DNA of 64,000 nt from Liolophura sinensis (lineage: Eukaryota > Mollusca > Polyplacophora > Chitonida > Chitonidae): positions 51,742,984 through 51,806,983 of the forward strand of contig NC_088300.1 in the NCBI RefSeq assembly GCF_032854445.1. Direction: 5' to 3'. The stretch's first letter is position 1, and each line of letters opens with the position of its first letter. Below are positions 24,300 through 37,100 of this stretch, piece after piece. The notes below the pieces were generated by a model, which did not search any database, was not told where the DNA came from, and saw nothing but the letters and a program-made list of their open reading frames with translations. Made by a program: the position numbers and the translations under genes.

Positions 24300-24640
24300 T
24301 TCGACGTGTGCGAAGATGATAGATCGTATTGCCAAACTGTTCAGGAGAGGCCCCAATAAACGAAGAGGAAACCTATTGTGTTACCAACATTTATCGACCA
24401 GTAGAACAAATCTATCAATCTGCTAATTTCGAACTCTGCCATTTGATACGTCCGCAAACCGAGAGAGGCAGACAACACGCGAGGAGCGCGAGCGTCCGAG
24501 CAGACGACAGTAAGAGAGGCTCAGGTGGTCTCACTACGCCCGTCCATCACTCATGTCGTCTGCCGACACATCCAAATCGTCAGGCCATTAATGCGCCATC
24601 ACCATGCCCCATCAACTAATACCCGGCCAGCCCGGTTCTG
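24300..24640. promoter_or_regulatory. Candidate conserved non-coding island
   Basis: GC-richer block with GAGAGAGGCAGACAACACGC, GGAGCGCGAGCGTCCGAGC and CAGGCCATTAATGCGCCATC. The 96-codon + frame (24329-24619) has no recognised domain. Confidence 0.28.
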
Positions 24641-26289
24641 GTCATAGCCTACAATAACACAAAACTTGGGCTATTTAATCAGTTTCCCATCCAAAACACT
24701 GCTACATATTTTATGAAGCGACCTGAACACGAAAATATTACGAGTTCTACATTTTGTGTGCTTTTCATTTGGTAGAATCAATATTTACCCTGACATTCCA
24801 TTTCGGAAAAGCTGGCGCAACGCTTTCCACACCGACCCTTCGTCCTGGTCTAAAATGGTGGCCCCGGGCCGTTAGGTTAATCAACTGCATGTTTGGATTG
24901 TGAAGAGAGAAGTCCTCTCCGACAAGGCCAGAGGACACAAGCAAGATAACTATCAAGTTTGTCCGACTGGAACAGACGTAATGGTTCCACTTCTCACTAA
25001 GGTCTCTCCCTGTACCAGGAACCGTTCCTCCAACTTCGGTGTTCGGCGATAAGCCTAAGGCTATATTCATATCATAAATGTCTCACTAAAAAGTGCAAAA
25101 AATATTTGTTGATTCGTGGGATTATTTTTTGTGCAACCTTCTATGTTTGATTAATAAACTGAACTACTATTAGCAACCCAAAATAACTACTCCGATTAAT
25201 TAGTATCTAACCAATGGGAAAGTCTACATTGGACTACAGAAAAATATCTATATTTTGAACGCCTTGAACTACCTTTGCGTTATTATGTTTTGTCAGCTTG
25301 TACATCCTTGAAGAAGTATAATAAAATTATACTAAAACTTTTTTCTTTGACAACATCGGGAATATGTTTTGGGTGTTTTTTTCAGTAAATGTTATCGGAT
25401 ACTAGTGAAAAACACATGTTGGTTAACGAACTGTTAGTGAATCCAAAGGTATTATAAAATCCTGTGGAAAAGGCGAACAAAAACAGAAAACACTGTAAAT
25501 CTGATAGGACAAAGACCAAGAAACATAAGTTCATTAATCGACGCAATTTACGAATGGGCTCCGGCGACACCGGAAGAATGTCTGCGGTGAAGAGGGACAC
25601 TCGGCAACCGCCCCCTTTAGCTGAAGTCAGATAAAATAAAAACAATGCGGCTGATCAGGAACGTCCTTCCATCCAGTTCTGTTAAAAATCAGGAACCGAC
25701 ACAGCCCTTATGGGACAAGAGACTGGAAAGACAGCAGAGACTCTGCTGAGATGAACAACTGGATCGACAATCGACATTTATCGACAACTTTGAAAAATAT
25801 CTGTTTGACATATATAAGTTTCAAATTTTAGAAAAATACTAAAACGTACTTTTGTATTATAAAGGATTACGTGAGCATTGTTAACTTTTTCATTTCAAAA
25901 GTACAAATCTTGAACAATCTTTGAATATTTCAAGAACTTAAGATAACTTTGAGACTTTGTGGTGATAATAATGGCTAAATACAGATGATGCGAGAGTTGA
26001 CAGTTCGAGTTTGTGTACTGTTGGAATTCGTGATGTAAAGCTTGCGTGGCGTTGTGAGGCTGTCTGGTGGCGCTCTGTTGAGAATTAAGAGGTCATCTGC
26101 CCGTGAGTCACGGTCAATCCCTGGGGGACACGGGGCATCAGACAAGGAGGCGAGCTGCTGAGGATGGGATTAGGCCTTAAATACAGACCCCCATGCAATA
26201 TTGATACCTTTACTCCGCACTGTGAACCGGCATCGACTGCAGCGCTCGGCCTCTTCGTCTCATCCACTCATTTTTATACCATCACTGTG
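24641..26289. other. Unannotated DNA
   Basis: A 101-codon minus frame (24765-25070) and an 87-codon minus frame (25382-25645) were inspected and not recognised. Confidence 0.45.
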
Positions 26290-26740
26290 ACATGGGCGAC
26301 ATTTTAAACACCCGCTATTCTTAAGGTTCTTATTTCAAAAGTGGAAGGGCAGAGATAAGGGAGTGCAACTAACGACGGCGTGTCACAATAATAGCTTGAT
26401 ATGAATATTTTGGCCTAACCTGTATTAGAAAGGGCTCAAGACGCCGGCTTAGGCCAGAAGAAAGTCCACATATTTTGCTCCGGATCACACCTCTTTGATC
26501 CGTCCGTCATTTCGACATAGACATCAATTCCGCATCGAAATCTCTTCAAAGATTCCATGCGCTGGCATCCAAGCGGCCAAACACTCTTTTAATCACATGA
26601 AATATGGAAAATCTGTGGAAGCCGATCTAAATGGCCAAATTCAACTCCTTAATAATACAAAGGAAATTCGAACTGGCCATTTCAAGATCTTAGAAACAGC
26701 GAGATACTCTAGAAGATGTCTCAAGCTCTAAGGATTTCAT
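26290..26740. other. Candidate non-coding island
   Basis: A repeat-free stretch of moderate GC with GGCAGAGATAAGGGAG (a GATA-type motif). The 78-codon frame 26495-26731 is unrecognised. Low confidence. Confidence 0.2.
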
Positions 26741-26924
26741 TCCTATGGGTTTATAGTACTGCTGTTTGACTACAAACTTGCTACCTAGTAGGCCCTATTA
26801 TATCAATATATTCACATCCTAAACTTTAAATACCATATTGAAGTCCACTTGTAAATTTGGATTTACTGGTCCATATATGTTTAATAGGATATGTATTGAT
26901 CTGACCGGGTATCACGCTTTGCTT

Positions 26925-27010
26925 AAGAACATTTTACTTATATACGACAGCGTTTAATTTAAGTTGGAAGACCTCGGAGAAAACCGTGTCTTCACGAGGT
27001 AGCTAATAAA
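26925..27010 (-). repeat. SINE family A, decayed fragment
   Basis: AACATTTTACTTATATACGA, CAGCG and GAGAAAACCGTG match the body of minus-strand A copies loosely. Confidence 0.45.
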
Positions 27011-27184
27011 CCGCCCGATTTAAAGCCACGGTCAAACCAGCGAAAGTACATTCATGCCATCGGTCAAGTGCTGATCGGTTATATATAGGGTAAGAATGAC
27101 GCTTTAAACTAACAAGCCAGTAAGAGACCCAGTGTAATCTAACTGTCTGTTCTTATTAGTGACATGCATACTTTATCTGACCTA

Positions 27185-27521
27185 TTCGGTGGCCTAATGC
27201 ATCCACCTAACTTCCACCTCGAAGTCGGGATCACACCCGGGCTGGGTCATATCAAAGATATTAAAAACGATACTTACTGCTGTTTCGGTTGGCGCTAAGC
27301 ATTAAGAGGTTAGAGCATGCAAGGAAACATGACCGGTAGATCCGATGTCAGTATAATGTGACTGGGTGAGGTGTCATGTCTGGTTTCTGATACTTGAGTT
27401 TCGGTAGCATTTAAGTGACATGTACTCATTCTGCCACGAGAAAACACAGTGTATGTATTCACATCTAATGACTCCTTGTCGTCATATTATTGAAAAATTG
27501 TACGACGTTAAACCCCAAGCA
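27185..27521 (+). repeat. SINE family B1 (tRNA-derived)
   Basis: The head TCGGTGGCCTAATGCATC with CCTCGAAGTCGGGATCAC and ACCCGGGC is tRNA-like. The body (GTCAGTATAATGTGACTGGG, TGAGGTGTCATGTCTGG) leads to the tail GTCGTCATATTATTG, ACGACGTTAAACCCCAAGC. I recognise this organisation from molluscan genomes, but I cannot give a database name with confidence. Confidence 0.85.
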
Positions 27522-29044
27522 TACGTGCATACATCTTTGGTCATATTTTTAAATGTTTCCGGAAAAGATTGCACTGTTTTGTTTTCATTCACTGACAAAA
27601 AAAAATCATCAAGCTATGTTCCTTAAAGCTAAATGATGATAATGGTGTGTTGTATTGTGGGTTTGCAGAGAAAGGCAAACACGACATCGGGATAAGGGGC
27701 AAATATCCAATTGACACATATCGTTATAACGTATTGTCAAACGAGACAGAAGCGTGTTTTAATGCCGATATAGCGTGATCAGCTTACAATAAATAATTCC
27801 GCCTGGGAGGATGTTATTTTCCAGTCGTTAGTTGATGGGGTGTGATATACAGTAACATCACCCTGGAGGGGATGTATGCATCGGTCTGGAAAATGGATAG
27901 TATAGACTTGTACAGGGATATAAAGGTGACGGGTTTTTCCCATGATCGTTTGTAATCGGCTAGTTAATTTACATATTCTCATTCATACATTGTCATATCC
28001 CTTAAACTGACATTCCTCCCTTTAAGACGTCCTTGGGATCATTATTTAAACGGATATTTAACTCTTCATACAAACACGGTATTAACAAAGCCTTAGTAGC
28101 TCTACATGGCCTTGGAGTTTCGAGAATTATACAAATACAACCACGGTCAACACCAATTATATGTCAAAATAAAACTGATTTATTTAATAAAATCTTAATT
28201 AGTAATAACAACAAATTATATGACGCAGTGTCACAAACTGAATATACGTCTTAGCACGAGAAATCGATTTTAATGAATACAGAATGTATGAAGAAAGAAA
28301 GTTTTGCTGGTTGTGTAAGCAGTCTTCATAACACGGAGAATAAAACAGTTAGTTTTTGAAAACCAAAACCTCATAGCCAACTTACAATCCATTGCAGGAG
28401 CCTAATATTATCAAATCAAATTGCGCCAATTCCCAACCATTCATTTGTCAAGTACAGAGTCGACTTTGCCCTATAGATTGTGTCATGCAGAAATTATAAA
28501 AATGTCTTTACGCATCGACAATAATCTACCGACAAAGTCATTGTTATGTAAACTATTGGACTCATACCATAAACATCCTCTGTTATCAAATGCAGGTTGC
28601 CAAGTAAAGTTTATACTGAGCTCACATGAAAAGTTGCAGTTACTAATCCGTGGCTACTATAGGACGGGAGCAGGCTTCGAACCCTCATAAATCAGTTTGT
28701 TAAAGTAGACTACATATATACCCAGTTCTAAAACAGAACTAATTTTACCTAAATCCTTCGTCGGGTCTACACGTTGAGACATCAGATATACGCGAACCAT
28801 TTTGTCCTGACGCCGTTTATCTCGTGACGAACTTCACCCAGACGTGATATTTCCAGTGGTCACCTCGTCATGTGATATCATCAGAGCCAATCAAGTAAGG
28901 TTATTTTAAATCATGAGCTCAACACCACGAGGGTTACTAAAGATATGAAAGACTAGGTAAAGCATGTACAGTGTACACATGCTTTACATGTTGAAGATAT
29001 ATTGTTTCTGTACTGGTGGCAGCACGGTGTGAAAACAGATTACA
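27522..29044. other. Unannotated AT-rich DNA
   Basis: No gene or repeat recognised. Frames up to 89 codons only. Confidence 0.5.
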
Positions 29045-29343
29045 GTCTTAATTTATTTATTTATTTCATTGGTGTTTCAGTCTTAATTTATTTATTTCAT
29101 AGGCGTTTACGCCGTACTCAAGAATATAACACTTATACGACGGCGGCCATCATTATGGTGTGCGGAAACCGGGCGCAGCGCGGAGGAAACCCACGACCAT
29201 CAGATTGCTGACAGACCTTCCCACGTACGGCCGGAGAGGAAGACAGCTTGAGCTGGACTTGAACTCACAGCGACCGCATTGGTGAGAGGGTCGTGGGTCA
29301 TTACGCTGCGCTGGCGCGCTAACCGACTGAGCCACAGGGGCCT
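29045..29343 (-). repeat. SINE family A, nearly complete with tRNA-like head
   Basis: On the minus strand the copy starts GGCCCCTGTGGCTCAGTCGG and TTAGCGCGCC. This is a tRNA-like 5' end with a good pol III A box (TGGCTCAGTCGG), followed by a B-box-like GAGTTCAAGTCC about 70 bases on. The body and the TAAACGCC...AAATAAATAAA tail follow. In the tail, CAGTCTTAATTTATTTATTT occurs twice, about 40 bases apart. This is the best copy for defining the family. Confidence 0.9.
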
Positions 29344-31144
29344 GCAAGTGTCCTCGGTTAAATCATAGCCATCAGCGTCTGTCCAGGTGATATCCTGGTA
29401 GCTAAGTGTTATACTTCAGTTCATATTCAAGTTTCTTCACTCTCATATTGTTCACTTTTGTACCACTTGAAATTCTTACAGAACCTTGGAGTTAGGATTG
29501 TGAATGTCTTTCAACGGCTTTCAGAAACGCTCCACCATAGCTTGGATGAAAAATAAAAATTTTCACCTTCTTCTTCCGCAATCGCCGCATATGGCTACAC
29601 CCCAAAAGGTAAATGTATCAGTATGAACAGAAGTCCATTACCTGGAAGTATGCCACACGTTTTAACCAAAACTCCGTATTTAAAAAATACTATTTCGCTG
29701 ATCATTGTTGCTAGCAGTTAAGAACCCATTGACTATTTTTACATTTTCAAGCAACCATGAAACAATTACCATCAAAGACATTGTTGTCCTTTTACCAAAC
29801 ATTCCGTTGACGTCATTTTTAAGTCTATTTCAACACAACTGAGTTTGGAATCCATCGTGCATCAACCGTTTCTCAAATGTTTGTTGCGCAATAGAGAGAA
29901 AGAAACATACATCACTCCGCAGATACGTTACATAATATGTTAGAGATCGAAGAAAAGTGCAAAGTGCCCTGGAGACTAGCTACGGGGAAGTTACATTCTT
30001 ATAGGTAATGGACTTCTAGGTAATGGACTTCTGGTATAATTCCAAACAATTCCAGCAAGCTGTGTGCAAAATAACTGGGCCCTATATTGCAAAGTGTCTG
30101 TTAATTGTGCAAGACTGGAAATCATCATCATAGGTAACAACCTGCGAGTTCAAAGGTTAATTCCGTGTTTATGCCGTCAAGCTCCTCCACATTGCAATAT
30201 CCACCCTCCCAAAAGCTACTACTATTAACAGCATTCTTTACATCATTTTGACTGGCTGTTCACTTCTTTCCAAAGGCCCTTTCCAGCGCATGTAATAGCG
30301 TCGATAAGCGAAAACAACAATAAAACAATGGTTTTTAGTTTAACTCTGCTTTGGAAATTCTGTACTTAACAATTAACAGCATTTCACTAGTTTATTAATG
30401 GCACATGGTCGAACCACATGCAAGATAAGCTGTATGACATGAACGTTCACATATGCTACCTGCTTCAACTCGTAGATGAATGAGCTTCTGTTACTTAGTT
30501 TATGATTATTTTATAATTTATAACATTCTGACTGCCTTATTTTGTATTTTTGCTGAAAACAGTAAATTTATTACCTTACTTTGAACTAAAGCAGATTTAT
30601 AAAAATAAATTCCCATCAATGCGTTTCTTTTTTGGCACGCTGTACATCACTGCTATGTATCACACGTGTGTAAAATTAACCAAAATCCTATATTCCAATG
30701 ATGAGGGTAGGTGTACCAGGAAATTGGGATGAGGTTTTTATATCGCACCTGTTTCACTCTGCAGATATATAATTACAAGCCATCCGCGCATTAACATGTA
30801 TGCACATCGCACTGCTTTGACGATCCTGCAGCCTATACACATAAAGTGAAAATATTCAAATTGTTTAAACTTTACCTAGCTTGAATGCATTTATTTCACT
30901 TTATATGTAATGCATCCACATTGAACATACAGACAAACTTGTCCTTAGGCCTATCACTGTCATCTGTGAAACAGATGGTTGAGATACTCCAATAATGTGT
31001 ATTATGGGGATACCAAACAAGAAACATTGTTACTATAATTTCGAGTGAGCGTTAATTAGTTACAAAAAGCCATAGAATTAACTCACCAATCACTGGCAGT
31101 TTTATAGTAAGATTTAATTTTAGCGGCTTGTGGTAATGATTATT
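29344..31144. other. Unannotated DNA
   Basis: A 16-17-bp unit (AGGTAATGGACTTCT) is tandemly doubled near 30003. Otherwise nothing recognised. Confidence 0.5.
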
Positions 31145-31495
31145 TTGGGAGCGGGTCGTCGACTTCTGATTGTAAGAAGCCTACAAGTCGATCGTTACAT
31201 GTCACCCGATGAGAGGGTTCAATTCCATTCAAGATTCGACTGCTTGAATTGGGCTTTGGTGACAAGACGCAGTCGATGGCAATTCCTTCTGTGATTTACG
31301 TGAGATCCAATCGACTTCCACCAGTATAGCATATACTAGTATATGTATATACTAGTAGAACTTTGCAAAGTTCGGTGGTTCCGACCTGCATGGGGACTTC
31401 GCTTTCGTCCACCTATAAAACTGGCCCCCATCACATAAGTGAAAAATTCACTTATTCATTAAACAAGATTCAAATAAATAAATGAATGGTTCAGA
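31145..31495 (+). repeat. tRNA-derived SINE with family A tail
   Basis: GAGAGGGTTCAATTCC fits the pol III B box. The copy ends CATCACATAAGTGAAAAATT and CAAATAAATAAATG, as in family A. The head differs from the copies at 29 kb and 43.9 kb. The left edge of the duplicated block falls in its tail. Confidence 0.65.
31334..31357. repeat. 11-bp inverted repeat TACTAGTATAT
   Basis: TACTAGTATAT and ATATACTAGTA are separated by two bases. It lies inside a SINE A copy and is AT-rich, so it may be incidental. Confidence 0.6.
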
Positions 31496-33792
31496 AAATT
31501 CAGTATATGGCCCAGTGAGTTATAATTCAAAATGTCCCATTACCTCACTGGAATTGAACCATCCCAATTGGTTGTCTATGTAAGAAATCATTAACAGGAA
31601 CCGAGGAACTTCATACTATAAAATGCTAAAAAGTAGTAAATGGCCAATTTTTTCTGAATATATAAATTCATGTGCGATAATTGTATTGACAATGCTGTCA
31701 AAATATTTAATTCAATTTTTCGAATTGTCAGGCTAAATATACTTGAGATAGCATGGGTTTAACAGGTGAACCATGGACAAATCGTGTTGGGCTGACTGAA
31801 GAATACAACTGTATTGTTTAGACAAGAAATAATGACCATAATTCCCTCACTCCAAGTAAACAGATCGTGCTGTTGTGGTTTTTATGGTCGATGTTTGTCT
31901 TTAAGAGATGCATCTGGAAGGGCCAGATCTGCTCTCAGTATGAGGTAGCCCGTATAACAGGACATTTGAAGTAGCTTCAATTGCTGGCAAAGCACGCTCT
32001 GCTCTTTTATTGGAAGACATAAACTTGGCGAGAAAAACTAATCAAGACCGACTAAATTTACTAATTCAGAAAAGTTTCCTCTTTTCCAGAAGACATTACG
32101 AGATACAAATTTGATATTGACGGTATTCCGCCTGGATACGAAGCTCTCCTCGCTCGGTCATCTCCAGAGACCGGCCGTTCAAATGGCGGGAAAGACTTCC
32201 GAAGGGACAGCGTTTGACAGACAAATTCTTCCTTTGTGCAGCCATGATTCGATGGACGTGCGTCAACTGTTAATCCATGCGTTCATTAAATTCGGAGTCG
32301 TGGCTAAACTGTCCGGAAATTGTAATTCCTAGTAGTTTTATCAGAAAGGATGCCCATATTGCGATGAGAATGAAAGTAGAGATGCTTTCTCTCTTTCCAT
32401 AGCCGACACTAATAGCTCCTACATGATTTCACGCGGGCTTGATTGAAACCTAGATAAAGAAGAAACACCCATAAAATAGAAAGAAACAAGTTTTCGATTT
32501 CTTAAACAACGAAAATATATCTTTAATTTACGGTGACGGCATTCTAATTTCCTACATATATTAAGCTGAAGAAACCCAGCTTACCCAGTACGATCAACTG
32601 TGAACTGAAAAAACTCTAAAAGTTCGAAAAATGTAATACATTTGCAACACCATATATCTGATACCGTTGTTTTTAGACTGTTTTATCGTATATATGTATA
32701 TAACCGGCATAAAAGCTATTGTTTAATGATAACAAAATACAAGCTTAAAGTTTATTATAATAAACTCATTGAACTCAACCTCACACCACGGTATAACTGT
32801 AAAATTAAATATATAAATATAAATATAGCAGCTATTTTTCGTCATGCCCTTTAATACAAGTCCGATGCCCTTTATTACGAATTGCTATAGAAACAAACAT
32901 AATAAGAATCTTGATTTTTGTGTATATTTATTACATTTTCCTGTTTTTTTTTCATTGTGGTGTAATTCACGACGATAAGTTAATTTCTAATTATGGCATT
33001 ATTTAACCCACACTCCTTTTCATGTAAAGTTGTAGGCGATTTAATGGCCGCTTTCTTCGTGCTCAAAACATAATTGCATGGTCAGGGGTTGTACATATGT
33101 ACACAGATGTGAAGTGCATGTGGCACTCTGAACATCGAGTCTGTAACGCAGATTTGGGGCTATATAGTTTGTTTCACCACAGTATCAATATCTGTGACAC
33201 ACGCATACTCCACTTTTTTCGTTTTTATATGAATCGTCATTCAATATGAGCACCGTATAATTTATAAGCGAAACAAATCTTTTCTATTTTACTTTTTACC
33301 ATATAGTTCAAGATTTTCTTGAAATTTTGACATCTGCAATATCCATGATGTAACGCACTGAAAGTGCAAAATTGAAAGAAGTAGGTAAAAGAAATGAGTG
33401 GTATGGCCATTCTATCCGAAATGGTATTTTTATAACTGATGATGGTAAAATGAAACGAAATAGCCCAAAATCTTGGTTCATAAACCAGCGTTTGATTAGC
33501 TTTTCACATATATATGGCGCAGATTGTGAGTTAATGCCCACTTTTTTTATTCTTTAAAGATTAATTACGAAAACCACACCAGTGATTGTAACTCTGGTAA
33601 CAAAGCACAGAAAAACTATAGAATGTAAAGTATTTGAAATATCGTGCTGTAAACAAGATATTTTCAACAACAGAATTCTGCAGACTGCATTGAATGGCAC
33701 GCATAAAAATTCTTTACATATAGGCATAGCCTTTACCCTTAATTTCAAGATAAAATGTCCATTTGAAAAATTGAAAAATGAAAAAAGTTTTA
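31475..33792. repeat. Direct duplication, left copy (about 2.3 kb)
   Basis: This 2318-bp segment is repeated almost base for base at 33993-36311 on the other side of the N gap. Typical differences are single-base indels: ATTCCGCCTGG against ATTCCGCTGG, GACCGGCC against GACCGCC, and CAGAAAAGTTT against CAGAAAGTTT. Substitutions such as ATATAT/ATACAT also occur. The left edge is the tail of a SINE and the right edge is the N gap. No coding gene is recognised inside. The block near 32110-32330 is less AT-rich than its surroundings and may be conserved non-coding DNA. The pattern is more consistent with an assembly duplication than with a recent biological one. Confidence 0.95.
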
Positions 33793-33992
33793 NNNNNNNN
33801 NNNNNNNNNNNNNNNNNNNNNNNNNNNNNNNNNNNNNNNNNNNNNNNNNNNNNNNNNNNNNNNNNNNNNNNNNNNNNNNNNNNNNNNNNNNNNNNNNNNN
33901 NNNNNNNNNNNNNNNNNNNNNNNNNNNNNNNNNNNNNNNNNNNNNNNNNNNNNNNNNNNNNNNNNNNNNNNNNNNNNNNNNNNNNNNNNNNN
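33793..33992. other. Assembly gap of 200 Ns
   Basis: There are exactly 200 undetermined bases. A round number suggests a fixed-length scaffolding placeholder, not a measured distance. The same sequence lies on both sides in direct orientation, so the true gap may be negative, meaning the contigs overlap. Open frames that appear to run through this block are artefacts of the Ns. Confidence 0.99.
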
Positions 33993-36311
33993 TAAATAAA
34001 TGAATGGTTCAGAAAATTTAGTATATGGCCCCAGTGAGTTATAATTCAAAATGTCCCATTACCTCACTGGAATTGAACCATCCCAATTGGTTGTCTATGT
34101 AAGAAATCATTAACAGGAACCGAGGAACTTCATACTATAAAATGCTAAAAAGTAGTAAATGGCCAATTTTTTCTGAATACATAAATTCATGTGCGATAAT
34201 TGTATTGACAATGCTGTCAAAATATTTAATTCAATTTTCGAATTGTCAGGCTAAATATACTTGAGATAGCATGGGTTTAACAGGTGAACCATGGACAAGT
34301 CGTGTTGGGCTGACTGAAGAATACAACTGTATTGTTTAGACAAGAAATAATGACCATAATTCCCTCACTCCAAGTAAACAGATCGTGCTGTTGTGGTTTT
34401 TATGGTCGATGTTTGTCTTTAAGAGATGCATCTGGAAGGGCCAGATCTGCTCTCAGTATGAGGTAGCCCGTATAACAGGACATTTGAAGTAGCTTCAATT
34501 GCTGGCAAAGCACGCTCTGCTCTTTTATTGGAAGACATAAACTTGGCGAGAAAAACTAATCAAGACCGACTAAATTTACTAATTCAGAAAGTTTCCTCTT
34601 TTCCAGAAGACATTACGAGATACAAATTTGATATTGACGGTATTCCGCTGGATACGAAGCTCTCCTCGCTCGGTCATCTCCAGAGACCGCCGTTCAAATG
34701 GCGGGAAAGACTCCGAAGGGACAGCGTTTGACAGACAAATTCTTCCTTTGTGCAGCCATGATTCGATGGACGTGCGTCAACTGTTAATCCATGCGTTCAT
34801 TAAATTCGGAGTCGTGGCTAAACTGTCCGGAAAATTGGTAATTCCTAGTAGTTTTATCAGAAAGGATGCCCATATTGCGATGAGAATGAAAGTAGAGATG
34901 CTTTCTCTCTTTCCATAGCCGACACTAATAGCTCCTACATGATTTCACGCGGGCTTGATTGAAACCTAGATAAAGAAGAAACACCCATAAAATAGAAAGA
35001 AACAAGTTTTCGATTCTTAAACAACGAAAATATATCTTAATTTACGGTGACGGCATTCTAATTTCCTACATATATTAAGCTGCAGAAACCCAGCTTACCC
35101 AGTACGATCAACTGTGAACTGAAAAACTCTAAAGTTCGAAAAATGTAATACATTTGCAACACCATATATCTGATACCGTTGTTTTTAGACTGTTTTATCG
35201 TATATATGTATATAACCGGCATAAAAAGCTATTGTTTAATGATAACAAAATACAAGATTAAAGTTATTATATATAATAAACTCATTGAACTCAACCTCAC
35301 ACCACGGTATAACTGTAAAATTAAATATATAAATATAAATATAGCAGCTATTTTTCGTCATGCCCTTTAATACAAGTCGATGCCCTTTATTACGAATTGC
35401 TATAGAAACAAATATAATAAGAATCTTGATTTTTGTGTATATTTAATTACATTTTCCTGTTTTTTTTCATTGTGGTGTAATTTCACGACGATAAGTTAAT
35501 TACTAATTATGGCATTATTTAACCCACACTCCTTTTCATGTAAAGTTGTAGGCGATTTAATGGCCGCTTTTCTTCGTGCTCAAAACATAATTGCATGGTC
35601 AGGGGTTGTACATATGTACACAGATGTGAAGTGCATGTGGCACTCTGAACATCGAGTCTGTAACGCAGATTTTGGGGCTATATAGTTTGTTTCACCACAG
35701 TACTCAATATCTGTGACACACGCATACTCCACTTTTTCGTTTTTATATGAATCGTCATTCAATATGAGCACCGTATAATTTATAAGCGAAACAAATCTTT
35801 TCTATTTTACTTTTTACCATATAGTTCAAGATTTTCTTGAAATTTTGACATCTGCAATATCCATGATGTAACGCACTGAAAGTGCAAAATGAAAGAAGTA
35901 GGTAAAAGAAATGAGTGGTATGCATTCTATCCGAAATGGTATTTTTATAACTGATGATGGTAAAATGAACGAAATAGCCCAAAAATCCTGGTTCATAAAC
36001 AGCGTTTGATTAGCTTTTCACATATATATGGCGCAGATTGTGAGTTAATGCCCAACTTTTTTTATTCTTTAAAGATTAATTACGAAAACCACACCAGTGA
36101 TTGTAACTCTGGTAACAAAGCACAGAAAAAAGTATAGAATGTAAAGTATTTGAAATATCGTGCTGTAAACAAGATATTTTCAACAACAGAATTGTGCAGA
36201 ATTCTGCATTGAATGGCACGCATAAACATTCTTTACATATAGGCATAGCCTTTACCCTTAATTTCAAGATAAAATGTCCATTTGAAAAATTGAAAAATGA
36301 AAAAAGTTTTA
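33993..36311. repeat. Direct duplication, right copy (about 2.3 kb)
   Basis: This 2319-bp partner of 31475-33792 begins at exactly the point where the gap ends, in the AAATAAATGAATGG tail of the SINE. It continues without a break into unique sequence at 36312 (actcttttcaaatgg). Open frames such as 34528-34731 are readable here but are broken in the other copy by one-base indels, which argues that they are not genes under selection or that one copy carries sequencing errors. Confidence 0.95.
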
Positions 36312-36419
36312 CTCTTTTCAAATGGAGGTATGTTTTATTGTTGAATTTTTGGGCAAGGATATTACATGAAGACGAAATCGTCAGGGTCATGTTCTTTAGA
36401 TTCTCTTAATGTGAGATCA

Positions 36420-37100
36420 GATTTATGATTCCAATGCAATACTCTTCACAAAGGTTAAATTAGGCTAAATGGGTCGATGGCGACTTCCTTCATTCTTTGC
36501 CGTATTGGAATATTTTATTTTCAATTAAACGTCTGAAATTAAGAGGGGCAGGGTTGAATGGGTAATTCAACGCAGAATATAGGCTGGCTTTAACCACACA
36601 ACACCGGTATTGTATGGGAAACATGGCGAGTTAACGATCGGCCTGTAATCGACTTGGTTTTTAGATAGCTTTTATTCTTCTCTCGGATTTGAAACACTTG
36701 AGGGGACGGTGTTCTTTGTGTGCGCGTTATCCAGGCCGTTGTGAGGATAGGGGAGCTATCATTAAGTGGGAATCACTGGAAACCGAAACCATTACGCCAA
36801 TACGGGTGTCGGTCGGTGAAATTTTTGTCACGACTGTCTAAGAGTAAGGCTTGTTGGAAAATTGCCTCATCGGGGACGCGTTACTGCCTGCAAAAGGAGA
36901 GGGAAATTGAAGGGCTATTACAACGCGTCTCTTTCATTGTTCAACAGGGGAGAAATAATAGCGAAGATTTCTTCGTCAAACCCCCAGGTCAATGGGCATT
37001 AGAAGGACTAGGAAGGTCCCAGAGGCGCAACATAGACGGCCACTTCTTGCTAAAAGTTTCTCCCTTGTGAACTGAGCGTACCGAAACTTCTGCCTAATGA
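36420..37100. promoter_or_regulatory. Candidate conserved non-coding island
   Basis: About 680 bases just right of the duplicated block, with more balanced composition, TTTCAATTAAACGTCTG, GGGTAATTCAACGC, CCATTACGCCAATACGG and CGATCGGCCTG. A 116-codon + frame (36720-37070) is present, without recognised domain or splice evidence. Confidence 0.3.

Noticed and set aside
29270-29343. Possible tRNA gene on the minus strand
   Set aside because: It lacks a full cloverleaf and is continuous with the SINE A body.
33582-34049. Open frames running through the N gap
   Set aside because: The length comes from undetermined bases, so they have no coding meaning.
34528-34918. Open frames in the right duplicate
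   Set aside because: The same bases in the left copy are frameshifted, and no domain is recognised.
31475-36311. Recent segmental duplication as a biological event
   Set aside because: Not excluded, but copy edges coinciding exactly with the gap and the indel-type differences favour an assembly cause.
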